A DNA stretch of 64,000 bases from Rhodococcus sp. 14-2483-1-2 (GTDB lineage Bacteria; Actinomycetota; Actinomycetes; Mycobacteriales; Mycobacteriaceae), in NCBI RefSeq assembly GCF_002259405.1, contig NZ_NPFW01000021.1, positions 434,001-498,000 of the forward strand, in the 5' to 3' direction. Numbering within the stretch: the first letter of the stretch is position 1; each line of letters opens with the position of its first letter. Position numbers and translations under genes: made by a program. The notes beneath the pieces were generated by a model. The model saw only the letters and a list, made by a program, of their open reading frames with translations. It had not been told where the DNA came from and ran no database searches. Shown in pieces: positions 49,085 to 60,115 of this stretch.

Positions 49085-49710
49085 CTTCTGTGGTGTTGCT
49101 CGATTACGGCTCGGGCAATCTGCACTCGGCGAAGAGGGCTCTGGCCCGGGTCGGTGCCGATGTGACCGTGACCTCGGACTTCGACGAGGCCCTGAATGCA
49201 GAAGCGCTGGTCGTTCCCGGTGTCGGTGCGTTCGCCGCCTGCATGGAAGGTCTGCTGGCGGTGAAGGGCGATCGCATCATCGGGCGTCGACTCGCCGGTG
49301 GGCGTCCCGTGCTTGGTATCTGCGTCGGAATGCAGATCCTGTTCGACCGCGGCGTCGAATTCGGTGTCGAAGCCAACGGGTGCGGGGAGTGGCCGGGAAC
49401 GGTCGAGCGCCTGCAGGCCGAGGTGCTGCCGCACATGGGCTGGAACACCGTCGAGGCGCCGGAGAAGAGCGTGCTGTTCGACGGCATCGATCCCGAGACC
49501 CGGTTCTATTTCGTCCACTCCTACGCTGCCCAGCAGTGGGAGCTCGAACCCAGCGACACCATCGCTGCGCCGTTGCTCACGTGGGCCGATCACGGCGGCC
49601 GATTCCTCGCTGCCGTGGAGAACGGCGCTCTCTCGGCCACTCAGTTCCACCCGGAGAAGTCCGGTGACGCCGGGGCTGCGCTGCTGGAGAACTGGGTCCG
49701 ATCGGTGTGA
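49081..49710 (+). CDS. hisH: imidazole glycerol phosphate synthase, glutaminase subunit
   Basis: A 209-residue class I glutamine amidotransferase. The nucleophile is C81 in GICVGMQ; the His/Glu pair is H190/E192 in QFHPEKSG. It supplies ammonia to HisF through a channel, converting PRFAR to imidazole glycerol phosphate and AICAR. ATG overlaps the MFS stop by four bases and its stop overlaps the next small gene by four bases. Confidence 0.96.
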   Translation: MTSVVLLDYGSGNLHSAKRALARVGADVTVTSDFDEALNAEALVVPGVGAFAACMEGLLAVKGDRIIGRRLAGGRPVLGICVGMQILFDRGVEFGVEANGCGEWPGTVERLQAEVLPHMGWNTVEAPEKSVLFDGIDPETRFYFVHSYAAQQWELEPSDTIAAPLLTWADHGGRFLAAVENGALSATQFHPEKSGDAGAALLENWVRSV

Positions 49711-49913
49711 GCGACCGCGAGTTCTCACTCGGGCGCTTGGCCTTTCGCGCACTCGGTTCGGCTGTGATCGTGCTCGCCCTTGCGACGGCACTGATCGCTG
49801 TGCTGCAGCCGAGTGCCGGGGTGGGTCTGGTCATCGCGTTGGCCGGTGTGGTCGGCGCGATCGCGGCCATGGGTGTGGTGTCCACGCGCATGACGCGCAA
49901 AGAACTCCGGTAG
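49707..49913 (+). CDS. small two-helix membrane protein in the his operon
   Basis: A 68-residue protein with two hydrophobic helices ([18 protein letters not shown] and [19 protein letters not shown], about residues 16-33 and 40-58) and a basic C-terminus (TRMTRKELR). GTG start overlaps hisH by four bases (GTGA), so it is translated with it. No family recognised. Together with the MFS protein it gives this his operon two membrane products. Confidence 0.72.
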   Translation: MSDREFSLGRLAFRALGSAVIVLALATALIAVLQPSAGVGLVIALAGVVGAIAAMGVVSTRMTRKELR

Positions 49914-49969
49914 GACGACAGACGACCCGTTTTGAGTTCACAGCCGCTCGGCCCGTAGCATAACCGCAC

Positions 49970-50704
49970 GTGAGCCTGGTCTTATTACCTGCTGTCGATG
50001 TCGCAGGCGGCGAAGCTGTCCGTCTCGTTCAAGGAGAAGCCGGAAGCGAAACGAAGTACGGGTCGCCTCGCGACGCTGCACTCGCGTGGCAGAACGACGG
50101 CGCCGAGTGGGTCCATCTCGTGGATCTCGACGCCGCGTTCGGACGCGGATCCAACCGCGAGCTGCTGGCGTCCGTCGTCGGCGAGCTCGACGTCAAGGTG
50201 GAGCTGTCCGGCGGAATTCGTGACGACGAGTCGCTGCGCGCGGCGCTGGCGACCGGTTGCGCGCGAGTCAATCTCGGCACCGCGGCCCTCGAAGATCCGC
50301 AGTGGTGCTCCCGCGCGATCGGCGAGTTCGGCGATCGAGTTGCCGTCGGTCTGGACGTGCTGATCGTCGACGGAGCGCCGCGGTTGCGCGGTCGCGGCTG
50401 GGTGAGCGACGGCGGCGACCTGTGGGAGGTTCTCGAGCGGCTCGAACGCGACGGGTGCTCGCGCTACGTCGTCACCGACGTCACCAAGGACGGCACGTTG
50501 ACCGGGCCCAACCTGGAACTGCTCGCCGAGGTGTGTGCCAAGACCGACAAGCCGGTCATCGCATCGGGCGGCGTGTCCACGATTGCAGACCTGGAAGCGA
50601 TCGCCGGACTGGTCGACCGGGGTGTGGAAGGTTCCATCGTCGGAAAGGCGCTGTACGCCGGACGTTTCACGCTCCCGGACGCCCTCGCTGCGGTGTCTCG
50701 GTAA
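49970..50704 (+). CDS. priA: bifunctional phosphoribosyl isomerase PriA (HisA/TrpF)
   Basis: A 244-residue (beta/alpha)8 barrel isomerising ProFAR (histidine) and, in actinobacteria, also phosphoribosyl anthranilate (tryptophan). The catalytic aspartates are D10 in [10 protein letters not shown] and the Asp in [16 protein letters not shown]. The RGRGW loop is typical for PriA and supports dual use. No trpF lies in the trp cluster. GTG start; the 56 bases after the small membrane gene could hold a secondary promoter (TAGCAT eight bases before GTG). Confidence 0.94.
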   Translation: MSLVLLPAVDVAGGEAVRLVQGEAGSETKYGSPRDAALAWQNDGAEWVHLVDLDAAFGRGSNRELLASVVGELDVKVELSGGIRDDESLRAALATGCARVNLGTAALEDPQWCSRAIGEFGDRVAVGLDVLIVDGAPRLRGRGWVSDGGDLWEVLERLERDGCSRYVVTDVTKDGTLTGPNLELLAEVCAKTDKPVIASGGVSTIADLEAIAGLVDRGVEGSIVGKALYAGRFTLPDALAAVSR

Positions 50705-50711
50705 CACAGGG

Positions 50712-51542
50712 ATGACCCTTCCCGAGGAACCGACTCGTCTGCTCGAGATCGCCGGTGGTCTGCTCGATGGCATCCACGATCGGTTCGTCGCCGGCGTCGG
50801 CGCGCCGAGCGCAGTGCAGAAGGGCCCCGACGACTTCGCCACTGCGGTGGATCTGGAACTCGAGCGGCGGCTCGGTGCGGAATTGCTCGAGGCCACCGGA
50901 ATTGCCGTTCACGGTGAGGAGTTCGGCGGACCGGATCTGAATTCGGGACTCGTCTGGGTGCTGGACCCGATCGACGGCACCTTCAACTACTCGTCGGGAT
51001 TGCCTTCGGCCGGAACGTTGTTGGCGTTGCTCGACGATGGAGAACCGGTCCTCGGACTCACCTGGCTGCCGTTGGTGGATCAGCGTTTCGCCGCTGTGGC
51101 GGGCGGCCCCCTGATGCTCAACGGTGTCGCGCTTCCGGCACTGCAGCCGAAAGTGCTGCGCGAATCCATGATCGGGTTCGGTGCGTTCAATGTCGCCAGC
51201 CGCGGTTCGCTGCCGGGTCGGTTCCGGTTCCGCATCCTCGAAGAGTTGTCGATGCATTCCTCGCGATTGCGGATGCACGGTGCCACCGGGGTCGATCTGG
51301 CCTACACGGCCAGTGGAGTACTCGGCGGCGCGGTCGTATTCGGTCACCGGGCCTGGGACAATGCAGCCGGTGCGCTGCTGGTGCGCGCGGCTGGCGGAAT
51401 CGTCACCGACCTCGCGGGCGAACCCTGGACGGTCGACTCGGCGTCGGTCCTCGCAGCCGGACCGGGAGTGCACGAAGAATTGCTGAAGGTGATCACCGAA
51501 CTCGGTGATCCCGTCGACTATCTGGAAGGACCGGTGCGATGA
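50712..51542 (+). CDS. impA: inositol-monophosphatase-family phosphatase
   Basis: A 276-residue Mg-dependent, lithium-sensitive-type phosphatase. Family motif [18 protein letters not shown] (metal-binding D-P-I-D-G-T) and [24 protein letters not shown] near the end; VHGEEFGG is the first metal block. Placed between priA and hisF as in mycobacteria (impA). It might hydrolyse inositol phosphate or histidinol phosphate; monofunctional HisB means a HisN-type phosphatase is needed, and this is a candidate. Overlaps hisF by four bases. Confidence 0.88.
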   Translation: MTLPEEPTRLLEIAGGLLDGIHDRFVAGVGAPSAVQKGPDDFATAVDLELERRLGAELLEATGIAVHGEEFGGPDLNSGLVWVLDPIDGTFNYSSGLPSAGTLLALLDDGEPVLGLTWLPLVDQRFAAVAGGPLMLNGVALPALQPKVLRESMIGFGAFNVASRGSLPGRFRFRILEELSMHSSRLRMHGATGVDLAYTASGVLGGAVVFGHRAWDNAAGALLVRAAGGIVTDLAGEPWTVDSASVLAAGPGVHEELLKVITELGDPVDYLEGPVR

Positions 51543-52312
51543 GCGTCGCGGTCAGAGTGATTCCGTGCCTGGACGTCGACGCCGGACGGGTCGTCAAGGG
51601 AGTGAACTTCGAAAACCTCCGTGACGCAGGCGATCCCGTGGAGCTCGCGGCCGTCTACGACGCGCAGGGAGCCGACGAACTGACCTTCCTCGACGTCACC
51701 GCGTCGACGTCGGACAGAGGCACGATGCTCGACGTCGTCAGCCGCACCGCCGAGCAGGTGTTCATCCCGCTCACCGTCGGCGGGGGAGTGCGCACCGTCG
51801 CCGATGTGGATCGACTGCTGCGAGCCGGGGCGGACAAGGTCAGTGTCAACACCGCTGCGATCGCCCGGCCGGAGTTGCTGCGTGAGCTCAGCGAACGGTT
51901 CGGCTCACAGTGCATCGTGCTCTCGGTCGACGCCCGAACCGTCCCCCAGGGGCAGCAGGACACCCCGTCGGGCTGGGAGGTCACCACGCACGGCGGCAAA
52001 CGTGGCACCGGCATCGACGCCGTCGAATGGGCGGTACGTGGTGCAGAACTGGGCGTCGGAGAGATTCTGCTCAATTCGATGGACGCCGACGGAACGAAGG
52101 CCGGATTCGATCTGCCGATGATCGCCGCCGTCCGGTCCGCGGTACATGTGCCGGTGATCGCCAGCGGCGGAGCAGGCGTGGTGGAACACTTTTCGCCGGC
52201 CGTGCACGCCGGAGCGGACGCGGTGCTTGCCGCGAGCGTGTTCCATTTCGGCGATCTCACCATCGGCCAGGTCAAAGATGCGATGCGCGCCGAGCACATC
52301 GTCGTTCGATAG
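51539..52312 (+). CDS. hisF: imidazole glycerol phosphate synthase, cyclase subunit
   Basis: A 257-residue (beta/alpha)8 barrel that uses ammonia from HisH. Catalytic aspartates are D12 in [15 protein letters not shown] and the Asp in [14 protein letters not shown]. Other blocks: [30 protein letters not shown] overlaps impA by four bases; 15 bases separate it from hisI. Confidence 0.97.
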   Translation: MSVAVRVIPCLDVDAGRVVKGVNFENLRDAGDPVELAAVYDAQGADELTFLDVTASTSDRGTMLDVVSRTAEQVFIPLTVGGGVRTVADVDRLLRAGADKVSVNTAAIARPELLRELSERFGSQCIVLSVDARTVPQGQQDTPSGWEVTTHGGKRGTGIDAVEWAVRGAELGVGEILLNSMDADGTKAGFDLPMIAAVRSAVHVPVIASGGAGVVEHFSPAVHAGADAVLAASVFHFGDLTIGQVKDAMRAEHIVVR

Positions 52313-52327
52313 CGAAGAGGATTTCCG

Positions 52328-52681
52328 ATGACACTCGATCCCACGCTGTCCGCGCGGCTCAAGCGCAACGAGGCCGGGCTGTTCAGCGCTGTCGTGCAGG
52401 AACGGTCGACCGGTCAGGTACTCATGGTGGCGTGGATGGACGACGAGGCACTCGCTCGAACCCTCGAAACCCGCAAGGGCACTTACTATTCCAGGTCCAG
52501 GCAGCAGTACTGGGTCAAGGGTGAGACGTCGGGTCACACGCAGTACGTGCACGAGGTTCGGCTCGACTGCGACGGTGACACCGTGCTCCTGATCGTCGAT
52601 CAGGTCGGCGCGGCGTGCCACACCGGCACACATACCTGCTTCGATGCCGACGTCCTGTTGGGCCCCGACACTCAGGCGTGA
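52328..52681 (+). CDS. hisI: phosphoribosyl-AMP cyclohydrolase
   Basis: A 117-residue zinc enzyme opening the adenine ring of phosphoribosyl-AMP. Blocks: [41 protein letters not shown] and the metal cysteines of LDCDGDT and ACHTGTHTC. The HisE domain is absent, so hisE lies elsewhere. GAAGAGGA precedes the ATG. Last gene of the his operon; its end overlaps a convergent marR gene by ten bases. Confidence 0.96.
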   Translation: MTLDPTLSARLKRNEAGLFSAVVQERSTGQVLMVAWMDDEALARTLETRKGTYYSRSRQQYWVKGETSGHTQYVHEVRLDCDGDTVLLIVDQVGAACHTGTHTCFDADVLLGPDTQA

Positions 52682-53178
52682 CCGGTTCCCGCTGCAATTC
52701 CCTTGTCCAACTGCGCCAGCAGAGTCGAACTCAGGGTCGCGAGCTGCTCGACCTCCGCGTCGGACAGACCCTCGAACACCAGCGACTGCACCGTGCCGAC
52801 GTGCCCGGGCGCCGCTTCCACCACCTTGGCCATGCCTGCGTCGGTCAGTACCGCATAGGAACCGCGGCTGCCCGGGATGTTCTCGCGCTTGACCCACCCG
52901 GCCTTCTCGAGCTTCGTCACCACGTGTGACAGGCGCGAGAGCGAGGCGTTCGCGTACTCGGCCAGATCGCGGAGTTGGATCCGTCGCTGTGGATTCTCGC
53001 TGACCGTGGCGAGGACGAAGTAGTCGAAGTGGGTCAGTTGCGAATCGCGCTGCAACTGCGCGTCCAACGCTGCCGGCAACCGAGTGACCAGAGCGACGAG
53101 TGATCGCCAGGCCTCCTGCTGACTCTCGGTGAGCCAACGGGGATCCACCGTGTGTTGCGGTGTCGCCGACGTATCCAT
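52672..53178 (-). CDS. MarR-family transcriptional regulator
   Basis: A 168-residue winged-helix regulator: [50 protein letters not shown] and the wing [13 protein letters not shown]. It should bind DNA as a dimer and respond to a small molecule not identifiable here. Upstream of the ATG is GAGG at nine bases. The 88-base gap to the bcp gene on the same strand holds its promoter; no clear dyad was found. Convergent with hisI. Confidence 0.88.
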   Translation of the reverse strand: MDTSATPQHTVDPRWLTESQQEAWRSLVALVTRLPAALDAQLQRDSQLTHFDYFVLATVSENPQRRIQLRDLAEYANASLSRLSHVVTKLEKAGWVKRENIPGSRGSYAVLTDAGMAKVVEAAPGHVGTVQSLVFEGLSDAEVEQLATLSSTLLAQLDKGIAAGTGHA

Positions 53179-53266
53179 CGCGGGGAACCTCTCGATCAAG
53201 TTGGTTGTTGCCTGCACATGATGCCTCGAGGTTCCCCCCACCCGAGGCATCGCGTCGGACAGTGCT

Positions 53267-53728
53267 CTAGGTGCGATGTGCCCGCAGGTACTCCAGAGCC
53301 TTGTCCGCATGCGCTTCGAACCGTACTTCGCTGGAGAAGGTCTCGAGGACCTTCCGGTCGGTGCCGATGACGAACGTCGCGCGCTTCACCGGGGACAGCT
53401 TGGCCAGCAGACCGCGCTTGACGCCGAACGCGGTGGCGACGGTGCCGTCCTCGTCGGAGAGCAGCGGGTAGTCGAAGGATTTCGAGGCGGCGAACTCTGC
53501 CTGCTTGGCGACGGCATCGGCACTGATGCCGACACGGGTTGCTCCGACCTCGGCGAACTCCGATGCCAGGTCCCGGAAGTGGCACGCCTCGGCGGTGCAC
53601 CCGGGGGTGAATGCAGCGGGGTAGAAGAACAGCACTATCGGACCGTTTGCCAGCAATTCGGTCAGTGTTCGGGTCTCTCCGGTCTGGTCCGGCAGGGAAA
53701 AATCGGGAACGAGCTCGCCTGGTTTCAT
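53267..53728 (-). CDS. bcp: thiol peroxidase (PrxQ/Bcp-type peroxiredoxin)
   Basis: A 153-residue peroxiredoxin reducing hydrogen peroxide and organic peroxides. The peroxidatic cysteine is C44 in [10 protein letters not shown] and the likely resolving cysteine is C49, the atypical 2-Cys pattern. Blocks [11 protein letters not shown] and [11 protein letters not shown] are typical. TAACCT lies seven bases before the ATG. M. tuberculosis bcpB (Rv1608c) has the same position between hisI and trpE. Divergent from trpE with 56 bases between. Confidence 0.94.
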   Translation of the reverse strand: MKPGELVPDFSLPDQTGETRTLTELLANGPIVLFFYPAAFTPGCTAEACHFRDLASEFAEVGATRVGISADAVAKQAEFAASKSFDYPLLSDEDGTVATAFGVKRGLLAKLSPVKRATFVIGTDRKVLETFSSEVRFEAHADKALEYLRAHRT

Positions 53729-53784
53729 GCTCGGCAGGTTACCGCGAGCGCCGACCCTGCACCCGAACCTGGGAGGATGGAGCA

Positions 53785-55353
53785 ATGCACGGCGAGACGA
53801 CCACCGACCCCAGCCCCACTCCCGACACCGAGAACTCGGACTCGACCACCTCGCGTGAGGTGTTCCGGCATCTCGCCGCAGAGCACCGCGTGGTGCCCGT
53901 GACGCGAAAGGTGCTCGCCGACTCCGAGACTCCTCTGTCGGCGTACCGCAAGCTCGGTGCCGACCGACCCGGAACCTTCTTGCTCGAGTCCGCACAGAAC
54001 GGCAGTTCGTGGTCCAGGTGGTCGTTCATCGGTGCAGGTGCTCCGGCATCGCTCACGGTCATCGACGGTGAGGCCGCGTGGCGTGGCAACGTCCCCGCCG
54101 GGGTGCCGAGCGGCGGCGATCCTCTCGAAGTGCTGGCGCGGACATTGGAGCTGCTGCACTCGGAGCGGCTGCCGGGTCTGCCCCCGTTGACCGGTGGCAT
54201 GGTGGGTTACCTCGGATACGACTCGGTGCGGCGCATCGAGAAACTGCCCGAGCACGCGCAGGACGACCTCGGTGTTCCGGAGATGGTCATGCTGCTCGCC
54301 ACCGATCTCGCGGCCGTCGACCATCACGAAGGCGCGATCACCCTGATCGCGAACGCCGTGAACTGGAACGGCACCGACGATCACGTCGACGAGGCGTACG
54401 ACGACGCAGTGCGCCGTCTCGATCGCATGTGTGCGGACCTGTCGAAGCCCGCTGCCTCCACCGTCTCCACCGTGTCCAGGCCTGCGCCGCAGTTCCGCCG
54501 GCAGCGCACGTCCGAGGGGTTCGGTGCCGACGTCGCTCGCCTGGTCGAGGAGATCGAAGCAGGTGAGGCGTTCCAGGTGGTGCTCTCCCAGCGTTTCGAG
54601 ATGGACACCGATGCGTCGCCCCTCGACGTCTACCGAATGCTGCGGGCCTCCAATCCCAGCCCGTACATGTATCTGATGCACGTACCGGGCGAGAACGACG
54701 AGACGGCGTTCTCCATCGTCGGATCGAGCCCCGAGGCATTGGTGACGGTGGTCGACGGTCTGGCCACCACACATCCGATCGCGGGTACGCGTTGGCGCGG
54801 CACGTCCGAGGAAGAGGACGTGCTGCTCGAGAAGGATCTGCTCGCCGACGAGAAGGAGAACGCCGAGCACCTGATGCTCGTCGATCTGGGCCGCAACGAT
54901 CTCGGGCGTGTCTGCGCTCCCGGCACCGTGCGCGTGAGCGACTACCGCCACATCGAGCGATACAGCCACGTCATGCATCTGGTGTCGACGGTCACCGGAC
55001 GGTTGGCCGAGGGCAAGCGTGCCCTCGACGCGGTCAAGGCCTGCTTCCCGGCAGGCACCCTGTCCGGGGCACCGAAGGTGCGCGCGATGGAACTGATCGA
55101 CGAGCTGGAGCCGACGCGACGCGGCATCTACGGCGGCATCGTCGGCTACCTCGACTTCGCGGGCGACGCCGACACTGCCATCTCGATTCGCACCGCCCTC
55201 ATCAAGGACGGCACCGCGTACGTTCAGGCCGGGGCAGGCGTCGTGGCCGACTCGGTTGCCGAATACGAGGACGACGAGGCGCGGAACAAGGCGATGGCGG
55301 TGCTGGGAGCCGTCGCCGCAGCGGAATCGCTCCGTGAGGTCGGTGGCCGATGA
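53785..55353 (+). CDS. trpE: anthranilate synthase component I
   Basis: A 522-residue chorismate-using enzyme that makes anthranilate with the TrpG glutaminase. Inhibitor-binding element [18 protein letters not shown] (conserved LLES) is at about residues 64-81; catalytic blocks include [34 protein letters not shown] (shortened: [10 protein letters not shown]), [13 protein letters not shown] and [21 protein letters not shown] precedes the ATG. trpG and trpD are not in this window. No leader peptide or attenuator fits in the 56 bases upstream. Confidence 0.96.
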   Translation: MHGETTTDPSPTPDTENSDSTTSREVFRHLAAEHRVVPVTRKVLADSETPLSAYRKLGADRPGTFLLESAQNGSSWSRWSFIGAGAPASLTVIDGEAAWRGNVPAGVPSGGDPLEVLARTLELLHSERLPGLPPLTGGMVGYLGYDSVRRIEKLPEHAQDDLGVPEMVMLLATDLAAVDHHEGAITLIANAVNWNGTDDHVDEAYDDAVRRLDRMCADLSKPAASTVSTVSRPAPQFRRQRTSEGFGADVARLVEEIEAGEAFQVVLSQRFEMDTDASPLDVYRMLRASNPSPYMYLMHVPGENDETAFSIVGSSPEALVTVVDGLATTHPIAGTRWRGTSEEEDVLLEKDLLADEKENAEHLMLVDLGRNDLGRVCAPGTVRVSDYRHIERYSHVMHLVSTVTGRLAEGKRALDAVKACFPAGTLSGAPKVRAMELIDELEPTRRGIYGGIVGYLDFAGDADTAISIRTALIKDGTAYVQAGAGVVADSVAEYEDDEARNKAMAVLGAVAAAESLREVGGR

Positions 55354-56015
55354 GCGAGCGATCCGGTCGCCGCGGGTCGGCCGCTCTCCCCGTCGCCCTT
55401 CTGGTGGTTGCAGCGGCGTGCCTGTGGGGCGCGTCGAGAATGACCTGGGTTCGGGTGACGTCGTTCGACGGACTCGGCGAGAGCCGGACCGACGAGCTTC
55501 TCGGCAGCACCTGGGCTGCTGCCACGACGCCGCTCGCGCTGGTGCTGGTGGCTGCGATCGCCGCGTCGTTCGCCGTGCGGGGGTGGGCCTCTCGGGTGCT
55601 GGCCCTGTTGATCGCCGTTGTGGCCGTGGCGGCTGCGATTCCGGCAGTTCGATTGCTCACCGCCGGGGCGTCGGATTCGGAGTCCGCGGCGCTCGCGGAG
55701 CTTCCGGCACGCGCCCAGGTCTCGATGACGGACGTCTCGGTTCTGCCGGCGATCGTCACCCTCGTCGGTGCCGTCTGCGCCTTCGCTGCTGCCGTGGTGT
55801 CGATTCGGAAAACGTTTGCCACGCAGGTACTCTCGTCCAAGTACGACGCCCCGGCGGTGCGTCGCGACGAGGTCGCTCGGCGCGCGCGCACCACGGCATC
55901 CGGTGCCGGCGTGCAGGACGAGGGAGAGGACCTCACCGAACGCATGATGTGGGACGCGCTCGACGCCGGTGAAGACCCTACCGACGAGTCCGGTACCCGG
56001 CGTTCGTCGGATTGA
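55350..56015 (+). CDS. Trp biosynthesis-associated membrane protein (TIGR02234)
   Basis: A 221-residue protein with four hydrophobic helices (about residues 12-28, 52-70, 76-100 and 125-148) and a charged C-terminal tail. It matches the actinobacterial family always found between trpE and trpC. Role unknown; close co-occurrence suggests an accessory part in tryptophan synthesis or transport. ATG overlaps trpE by four bases. Confidence 0.88.
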   Translation: MSERSGRRGSAALPVALLVVAAACLWGASRMTWVRVTSFDGLGESRTDELLGSTWAAATTPLALVLVAAIAASFAVRGWASRVLALLIAVVAVAAAIPAVRLLTAGASDSESAALAELPARAQVSMTDVSVLPAIVTLVGAVCAFAAAVVSIRKTFATQVLSSKYDAPAVRRDEVARRARTTASGAGVQDEGEDLTERMMWDALDAGEDPTDESGTRRSSD

Positions 56016-56094
56016 AACGGACCTCTACGCTAGGTCCGACCCCGATGAGATTCCTCACATCGGACGTCGACGCTCAGAAAGGACTGGGGGCACC

Positions 56095-56904
56095 ATGACT
56101 GTTCTCGACTCGATTCTCGACGGTGTACGAGCCGACGTGGCCGCGCGCGAATCGGTGGTCGATTTCGCCGCCGTGAAAGCAGCAGCGAAAGCAGCCCCGG
56201 CCCCCCTCGACGCGGCAGCCGCCCTCCGTGAGGACGGTATCGGCGTCATCGCCGAAGTGAAGCGGGCGAGCCCGTCCAAGGGCGCGTTGGCAGACATCGG
56301 TGATCCAGCTGTTCTCGCTCGCGCATACGAGCAGGGCGGCGCTCGCATCATCAGCGTCCTCACCGAAGAGCGTCGCTTTCACGGATCTCTCGCAGACCTC
56401 GACGCGGTTCGTGCCGCCGTCTCGATTCCTGTGCTGCGCAAGGACTTCATCGTCGGTCCGTATCAGATCCACGAGGCTCGGGCGCACGGTGCCGACGTCA
56501 TCCTGCTGATCGTCGCGGCTCTCGAACAGGACGCGTTGACGTCGTTGCTCGATCGCACCGAGTCGCTGGGTATGACGGCGCTGGTCGAGGTGCACACCGA
56601 GGCCGAGGCGGATCGCGCCCTCGAGGCCGGTGCCAGCGTCATCGGCATCAACGCCCGCAATCTGAAGACGCTCGAGATCGATCGTGACAGCTTCGGCCGT
56701 ATCGCGCCCGGGTTGCCCAGCGAGATCATTCGTATCGCGGAGTCCGGGGTGCGGGGCACTGCAGATCTGCTCGCCTACGCCGGTGCCGGTGCCGACGCGG
56801 TACTCGTCGGCGAGGGCTTGGTCACCGCAGGGGATCCGCGCACGGCCGTCTCGGACCTGGTGACGGCGGGAACGCATCCGTCGTGCCCCAAGCCCGCACG
56901 CTGA
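56095..56904 (+). CDS. trpC: indole-3-glycerol phosphate synthase
   Basis: A 269-residue barrel enzyme closing the indole ring. E54 and K56 lie in [13 protein letters not shown], the second Lys in [16 protein letters not shown], and further blocks are [14 protein letters not shown] and IAESGVRG. It is not fused to TrpF. 79 bases separate it from the preceding gene; this gap has a six-base dyad (CGGACC/GGTCCG, 56018-56038) of unknown use. AAAGGA lies before the ATG. Confidence 0.96.
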   Translation: MTVLDSILDGVRADVAARESVVDFAAVKAAAKAAPAPLDAAAALREDGIGVIAEVKRASPSKGALADIGDPAVLARAYEQGGARIISVLTEERRFHGSLADLDAVRAAVSIPVLRKDFIVGPYQIHEARAHGADVILLIVAALEQDALTSLLDRTESLGMTALVEVHTEAEADRALEAGASVIGINARNLKTLEIDRDSFGRIAPGLPSEIIRIAESGVRGTADLLAYAGAGADAVLVGEGLVTAGDPRTAVSDLVTAGTHPSCPKPAR

Positions 56905-56958
56905 CCCGGCACCCGACCCGAGCGCGGCGGCGGTCCGCCGTTGGGGCACACTGGACCG

Positions 56959-58296
56959 GTGAGCACCAGCAATTCTTCTTCCATCACGGACGCCCCGCAG
57001 GCAGTCCGTTTCAAGGGCGCTGATCTGCCGCAGAGCAGCATCGGCCTCACCGATCGCAGCGCGCACGAGCCTGATGTGGGCGGCCATTTCGGTGTCTACG
57101 GCGGCAGATTCGTACCCGAGGCGCTGATGGGTGTGATCGAGGAAGTCACCGCCGAGTACGAGAAGGTGCGCAGCGACAACGAGTTCCTCGGTGAACTCGA
57201 CCGACTGCAGCGCGATTACACCGGTCGCCCCTCGCCGGTCTTCGAGGCGACACGGTTGTCCGAGCACGCAGGCGGCGCTCGAATCCTTCTCAAGCGAGAA
57301 GACCTCAACCACACCGGTTCTCACAAGATCAACAACGTTCTCGGCCAGGTACTCCTGGCCAAGCGCATGGGCAAGACACGGATCATCGCCGAGACCGGTG
57401 CAGGCCAGCACGGAGTGGCCACCGCCACGGCGTGCGCGCTCCTCGGACTCGACTGTGTCGTGTACATGGGCGAGGTCGACACCGAACGGCAGGCACTCAA
57501 CGTCGCTCGGATGCGTCTGCTCGGGTCCAGTGTCGTGGCCGTCAAGTCGGGATCGCGCACCCTCAAGGACGCCATCAACGAGGCGCTGCGCGACTGGGTC
57601 ACCAACGCGGACAACACCTACTACTGCTTCGGCACCGTCGCCGGGCCGCACCCCTTCCCAGTCATGGTGCGCGATTTCCAGCGCATCATCGGCCTCGAAG
57701 CGCGGCAGCAGGTCCTCGCGTCCACGGGCCGGCTGCCCGACGCCATCGCTGCCTGCGTCGGCGGTGGATCCAACGCGATCGGCATCTTCCACGCCTTCAT
57801 CGACGACGCGGATGTTCGACTGATCGGCTTCGAGGCGGCGGGTGACGGCGTCGAGACCGGCCGCCACGCTGCGACGATCAGCGGTGGAACTCCGGGAGCC
57901 CTGCACGGTGCGTACTCCTACCTGCTGCAGGACGAGGACGGTCAGACCGTCGAATCTCATTCCATCTCAGCGGGATTGGACTACCCGGGCGTCGGTCCGG
58001 AGCATTCCTACCTGCACGACATCGGGCGTGCCGAGTACCGCGGCATCACCGATACCGAAGCCATGAACGCCTTCAAGCTACTGTGCCGAACCGAAGGCAT
58101 CATCCCGGCCATCGAGTCCTCGCACGCCATCGCCGGCGCGCTAACCCTCGGCAAGGAGCTGGGCAAGGACGCGATCATCCTGGTGAACCTCTCCGGACGT
58201 GGAGACAAGGACGTCGACACCGCGGCCGAATGGTTCGGTCTGATCGACGGAGACGGCGAAGCGAACGTGGACGACGAAGCAGGTATCAAGCCATGA
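56959..58296 (+). CDS. trpB: tryptophan synthase beta chain
   Basis: A 445-residue PLP enzyme joining indole and serine. PLP Lys K123 is in [13 protein letters not shown]; other blocks are [23 protein letters not shown] and [16 protein letters not shown] ~40-residue N-terminal extension precedes the core. The GTG used has CACACT six bases upstream, so a separate leaderless promoter for trpBA-lgt is possible. Stop overlaps trpA by four bases. Confidence 0.97.
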   Translation: MSTSNSSSITDAPQAVRFKGADLPQSSIGLTDRSAHEPDVGGHFGVYGGRFVPEALMGVIEEVTAEYEKVRSDNEFLGELDRLQRDYTGRPSPVFEATRLSEHAGGARILLKREDLNHTGSHKINNVLGQVLLAKRMGKTRIIAETGAGQHGVATATACALLGLDCVVYMGEVDTERQALNVARMRLLGSSVVAVKSGSRTLKDAINEALRDWVTNADNTYYCFGTVAGPHPFPVMVRDFQRIIGLEARQQVLASTGRLPDAIAACVGGGSNAIGIFHAFIDDADVRLIGFEAAGDGVETGRHAATISGGTPGALHGAYSYLLQDEDGQTVESHSISAGLDYPGVGPEHSYLHDIGRAEYRGITDTEAMNAFKLLCRTEGIIPAIESSHAIAGALTLGKELGKDAIILVNLSGRGDKDVDTAAEWFGLIDGDGEANVDDEAGIKP

Positions 58297-59096
58297 GCAA
58301 CAACGACTCTCGCCTCTCCGGGACCTTCGCGCAGTGCCGTGCCGAAGGGCGCGCAGCACTCGTCGGCTACCTCCCGGCAGGTTTTCCGACGGTGCCGCGG
58401 TCGGTCGAGGTGTTCAAGACGATGGTCGACGCCGGATGCGACATCGTCGAGGTCGGCATTCCGTATTCCGATCCGGTGATGGACGGCCCCACGATCCAGG
58501 CCGCGGCAGATGTGGCACTGCGAGCCGGGGCCCGGGTCAAGGACGTCTTCGCCGTCACCGAGCAGGTCGCTGCTGCGGGCGGAAAAGCGGTCGTCATGAC
58601 CTACTGGAACCTGGTTCTCAAGTACGGCATCGAGAACTTCGCCCGGGATCTCGCAAATGCGGGTGGGCTCGGAATCATCACCCCGGATCTCATTCCCGAC
58701 GAAGCGCAGGAATGGATCGAGGTCTCGAACCGCTACGAACTCGACCGAATCTTCCTCGTCGCCCCGTCGTCCACCGAGGAGCGGCTCGTCAGCACCGTCG
58801 AAGCCAGTAGCGGCTTCGTCTACGCGGCCTCGACGATGGGTGTCACCGGTGCCCGCGACGCGGTGTCCTCGATGGCACCTGCACTCTCGGCCCGGATCCG
58901 TCAACACTCCGACATTCCCATCGGCGTGGGGCTCGGGGTCCGCTCGGGTGCGCAGGCCGCCGAGATCGCCCGCTACGCCGACGCCGTGATCGTCGGTTCG
59001 GCACTGGTCAGTGCCGTCGACAAGGGACTCGACGCCGTACGCGACCTGACGACGGAACTCGCCGAGGGTGTCCGTTCCGCTAACGTAGCGTCGTGA
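58293..59096 (+). CDS. trpA: tryptophan synthase alpha chain
   Basis: A 267-residue barrel subunit cleaving indoleglycerol phosphate. Catalytic residues are E53 in [10 protein letters not shown] and D64 in VMDGPTIQ; conserved [13 protein letters not shown] and [13 protein letters not shown]. Overlap of four bases with trpB (ATGA) and with lgt (GTGA). Confidence 0.97.
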   Translation: MSNNDSRLSGTFAQCRAEGRAALVGYLPAGFPTVPRSVEVFKTMVDAGCDIVEVGIPYSDPVMDGPTIQAAADVALRAGARVKDVFAVTEQVAAAGGKAVVMTYWNLVLKYGIENFARDLANAGGLGIITPDLIPDEAQEWIEVSNRYELDRIFLVAPSSTEERLVSTVEASSGFVYAASTMGVTGARDAVSSMAPALSARIRQHSDIPIGVGLGVRSGAQAAEIARYADAVIVGSALVSAVDKGLDAVRDLTTELAEGVRSANVAS

Positions 59097-60115
59097 CTTC
59101 GACCGCGATCCTGGCCTACATTCCCAGTCCGCCGCAGGGGGTGTGGCACGTCGGACCGCTGGCTCTGCGGGCCTACGCCCTGTTCATCATCATCGGCATC
59201 ATCGTTGCCGTGGTGTGGGGTGATCGACGCTGGGTGGCCCGAGGTGGAACCAAGGGCACAGTCCTCGACGTCGCGGTCTGGGCGGTCCCGTTCGGCCTGC
59301 TGGGCGGACGGCTGTACCACGTGGCAACCGACTGGAAGACGTACTTCGGTCCCGGCGGAAACCCGATCGAAGCGCTGTACGTGTGGAACGGCGGCCTCGG
59401 AATCTGGGGAGCAGTGTTCCTCGGCGGCGTCGGTGCCTGGATCGCCTGCCGTCGACGCGGAATCCCGTTGCCCGCGTTCGGTGACGCCGTCGGTCCACCG
59501 ATTCTGCTGGCCCAGGCGATCGGCCGCATCGGCAACTACTTCAACCAGGAACTGTACGGACGCGCCACCACCCAGCCGTGGGGTCTGGAGATCTACGAAC
59601 GGGTCGACGCCAACGGACGGCTCGATCCACTCAACGGGATCTCGACCGGTTTCGTGGAAAAAGTGGTGCATCCGACGTTCCTGTACGAACTGTTGTGGAG
59701 CGTCGCGGTCGTCGTGCTTCTGGTTCTCGTCGACCGCAAGTACACGATCGGGCACGGTCGATTGTTCGCGCTGTACGTGGCCGGATACTGCGCCGGACGG
59801 TTCTGGGTGGAACTGATGCGCAACGACTTCGCCACGACGATCGCCGGCATACGCATCAACACCTTCACCTCCGCCATCATCTTCGTTCTGGCGATCGCGT
59901 ACTTCGTGATCGCCACCAAAGGCCGTGAGGAACCGGCGACGCTGAGGTCGAACGACGACGAGGATCGCGAGGTTGCTCCCGAGGACACCTCCTCGGATGC
60001 GGAAGGCTCGCGCCCGACGCCGGCCGACGACACCACGGCCTCAGACACCGTCGACGCGCAGCCCGTTCGGGCAACCGACAAGAAAGCCGAGGAAGAAGGC
60101 AGTACCCGTGGTTGA
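59093..60115 (+). CDS. lgt: prolipoprotein diacylglyceryl transferase
   Basis: Membrane enzyme, 340 residues, that attaches diacylglycerol to the lipobox cysteine, before LspA acts. Seven helices are visible; the signature is [16 protein letters not shown] with R145 and N148. The core ends near residue 275 and is followed by a ~65-residue cytoplasmic tail rich in Asp, Glu and Thr, common in actinobacterial Lgt but not needed for catalysis. GTG start overlaps trpA by four bases; the stop overlaps the first TM2 gene by eight. Confidence 0.96.
   Translation: MTSTAILAYIPSPPQGVWHVGPLALRAYALFIIIGIIVAVVWGDRRWVARGGTKGTVLDVAVWAVPFGLLGGRLYHVATDWKTYFGPGGNPIEALYVWNGGLGIWGAVFLGGVGAWIACRRRGIPLPAFGDAVGPPILLAQAIGRIGNYFNQELYGRATTQPWGLEIYERVDANGRLDPLNGISTGFVEKVVHPTFLYELLWSVAVVVLLVLVDRKYTIGHGRLFALYVAGYCAGRFWVELMRNDFATTIAGIRINTFTSAIIFVLAIAYFVIATKGREEPATLRSNDDEDREVAPEDTSSDAEGSRPTPADDTTASDTVDAQPVRATDKKAEEEGSTRG

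Noticed and set aside
53179..53266. MarR operator upstream of the marR gene
   Set aside because: Only short imperfect repeats around AAGTTGGTTG; no convincing dyad.
53729..53784. trp leader peptide or attenuator before trpE
   Set aside because: The 56-base gap has no small frame with Trp codons and no alternate hairpins.
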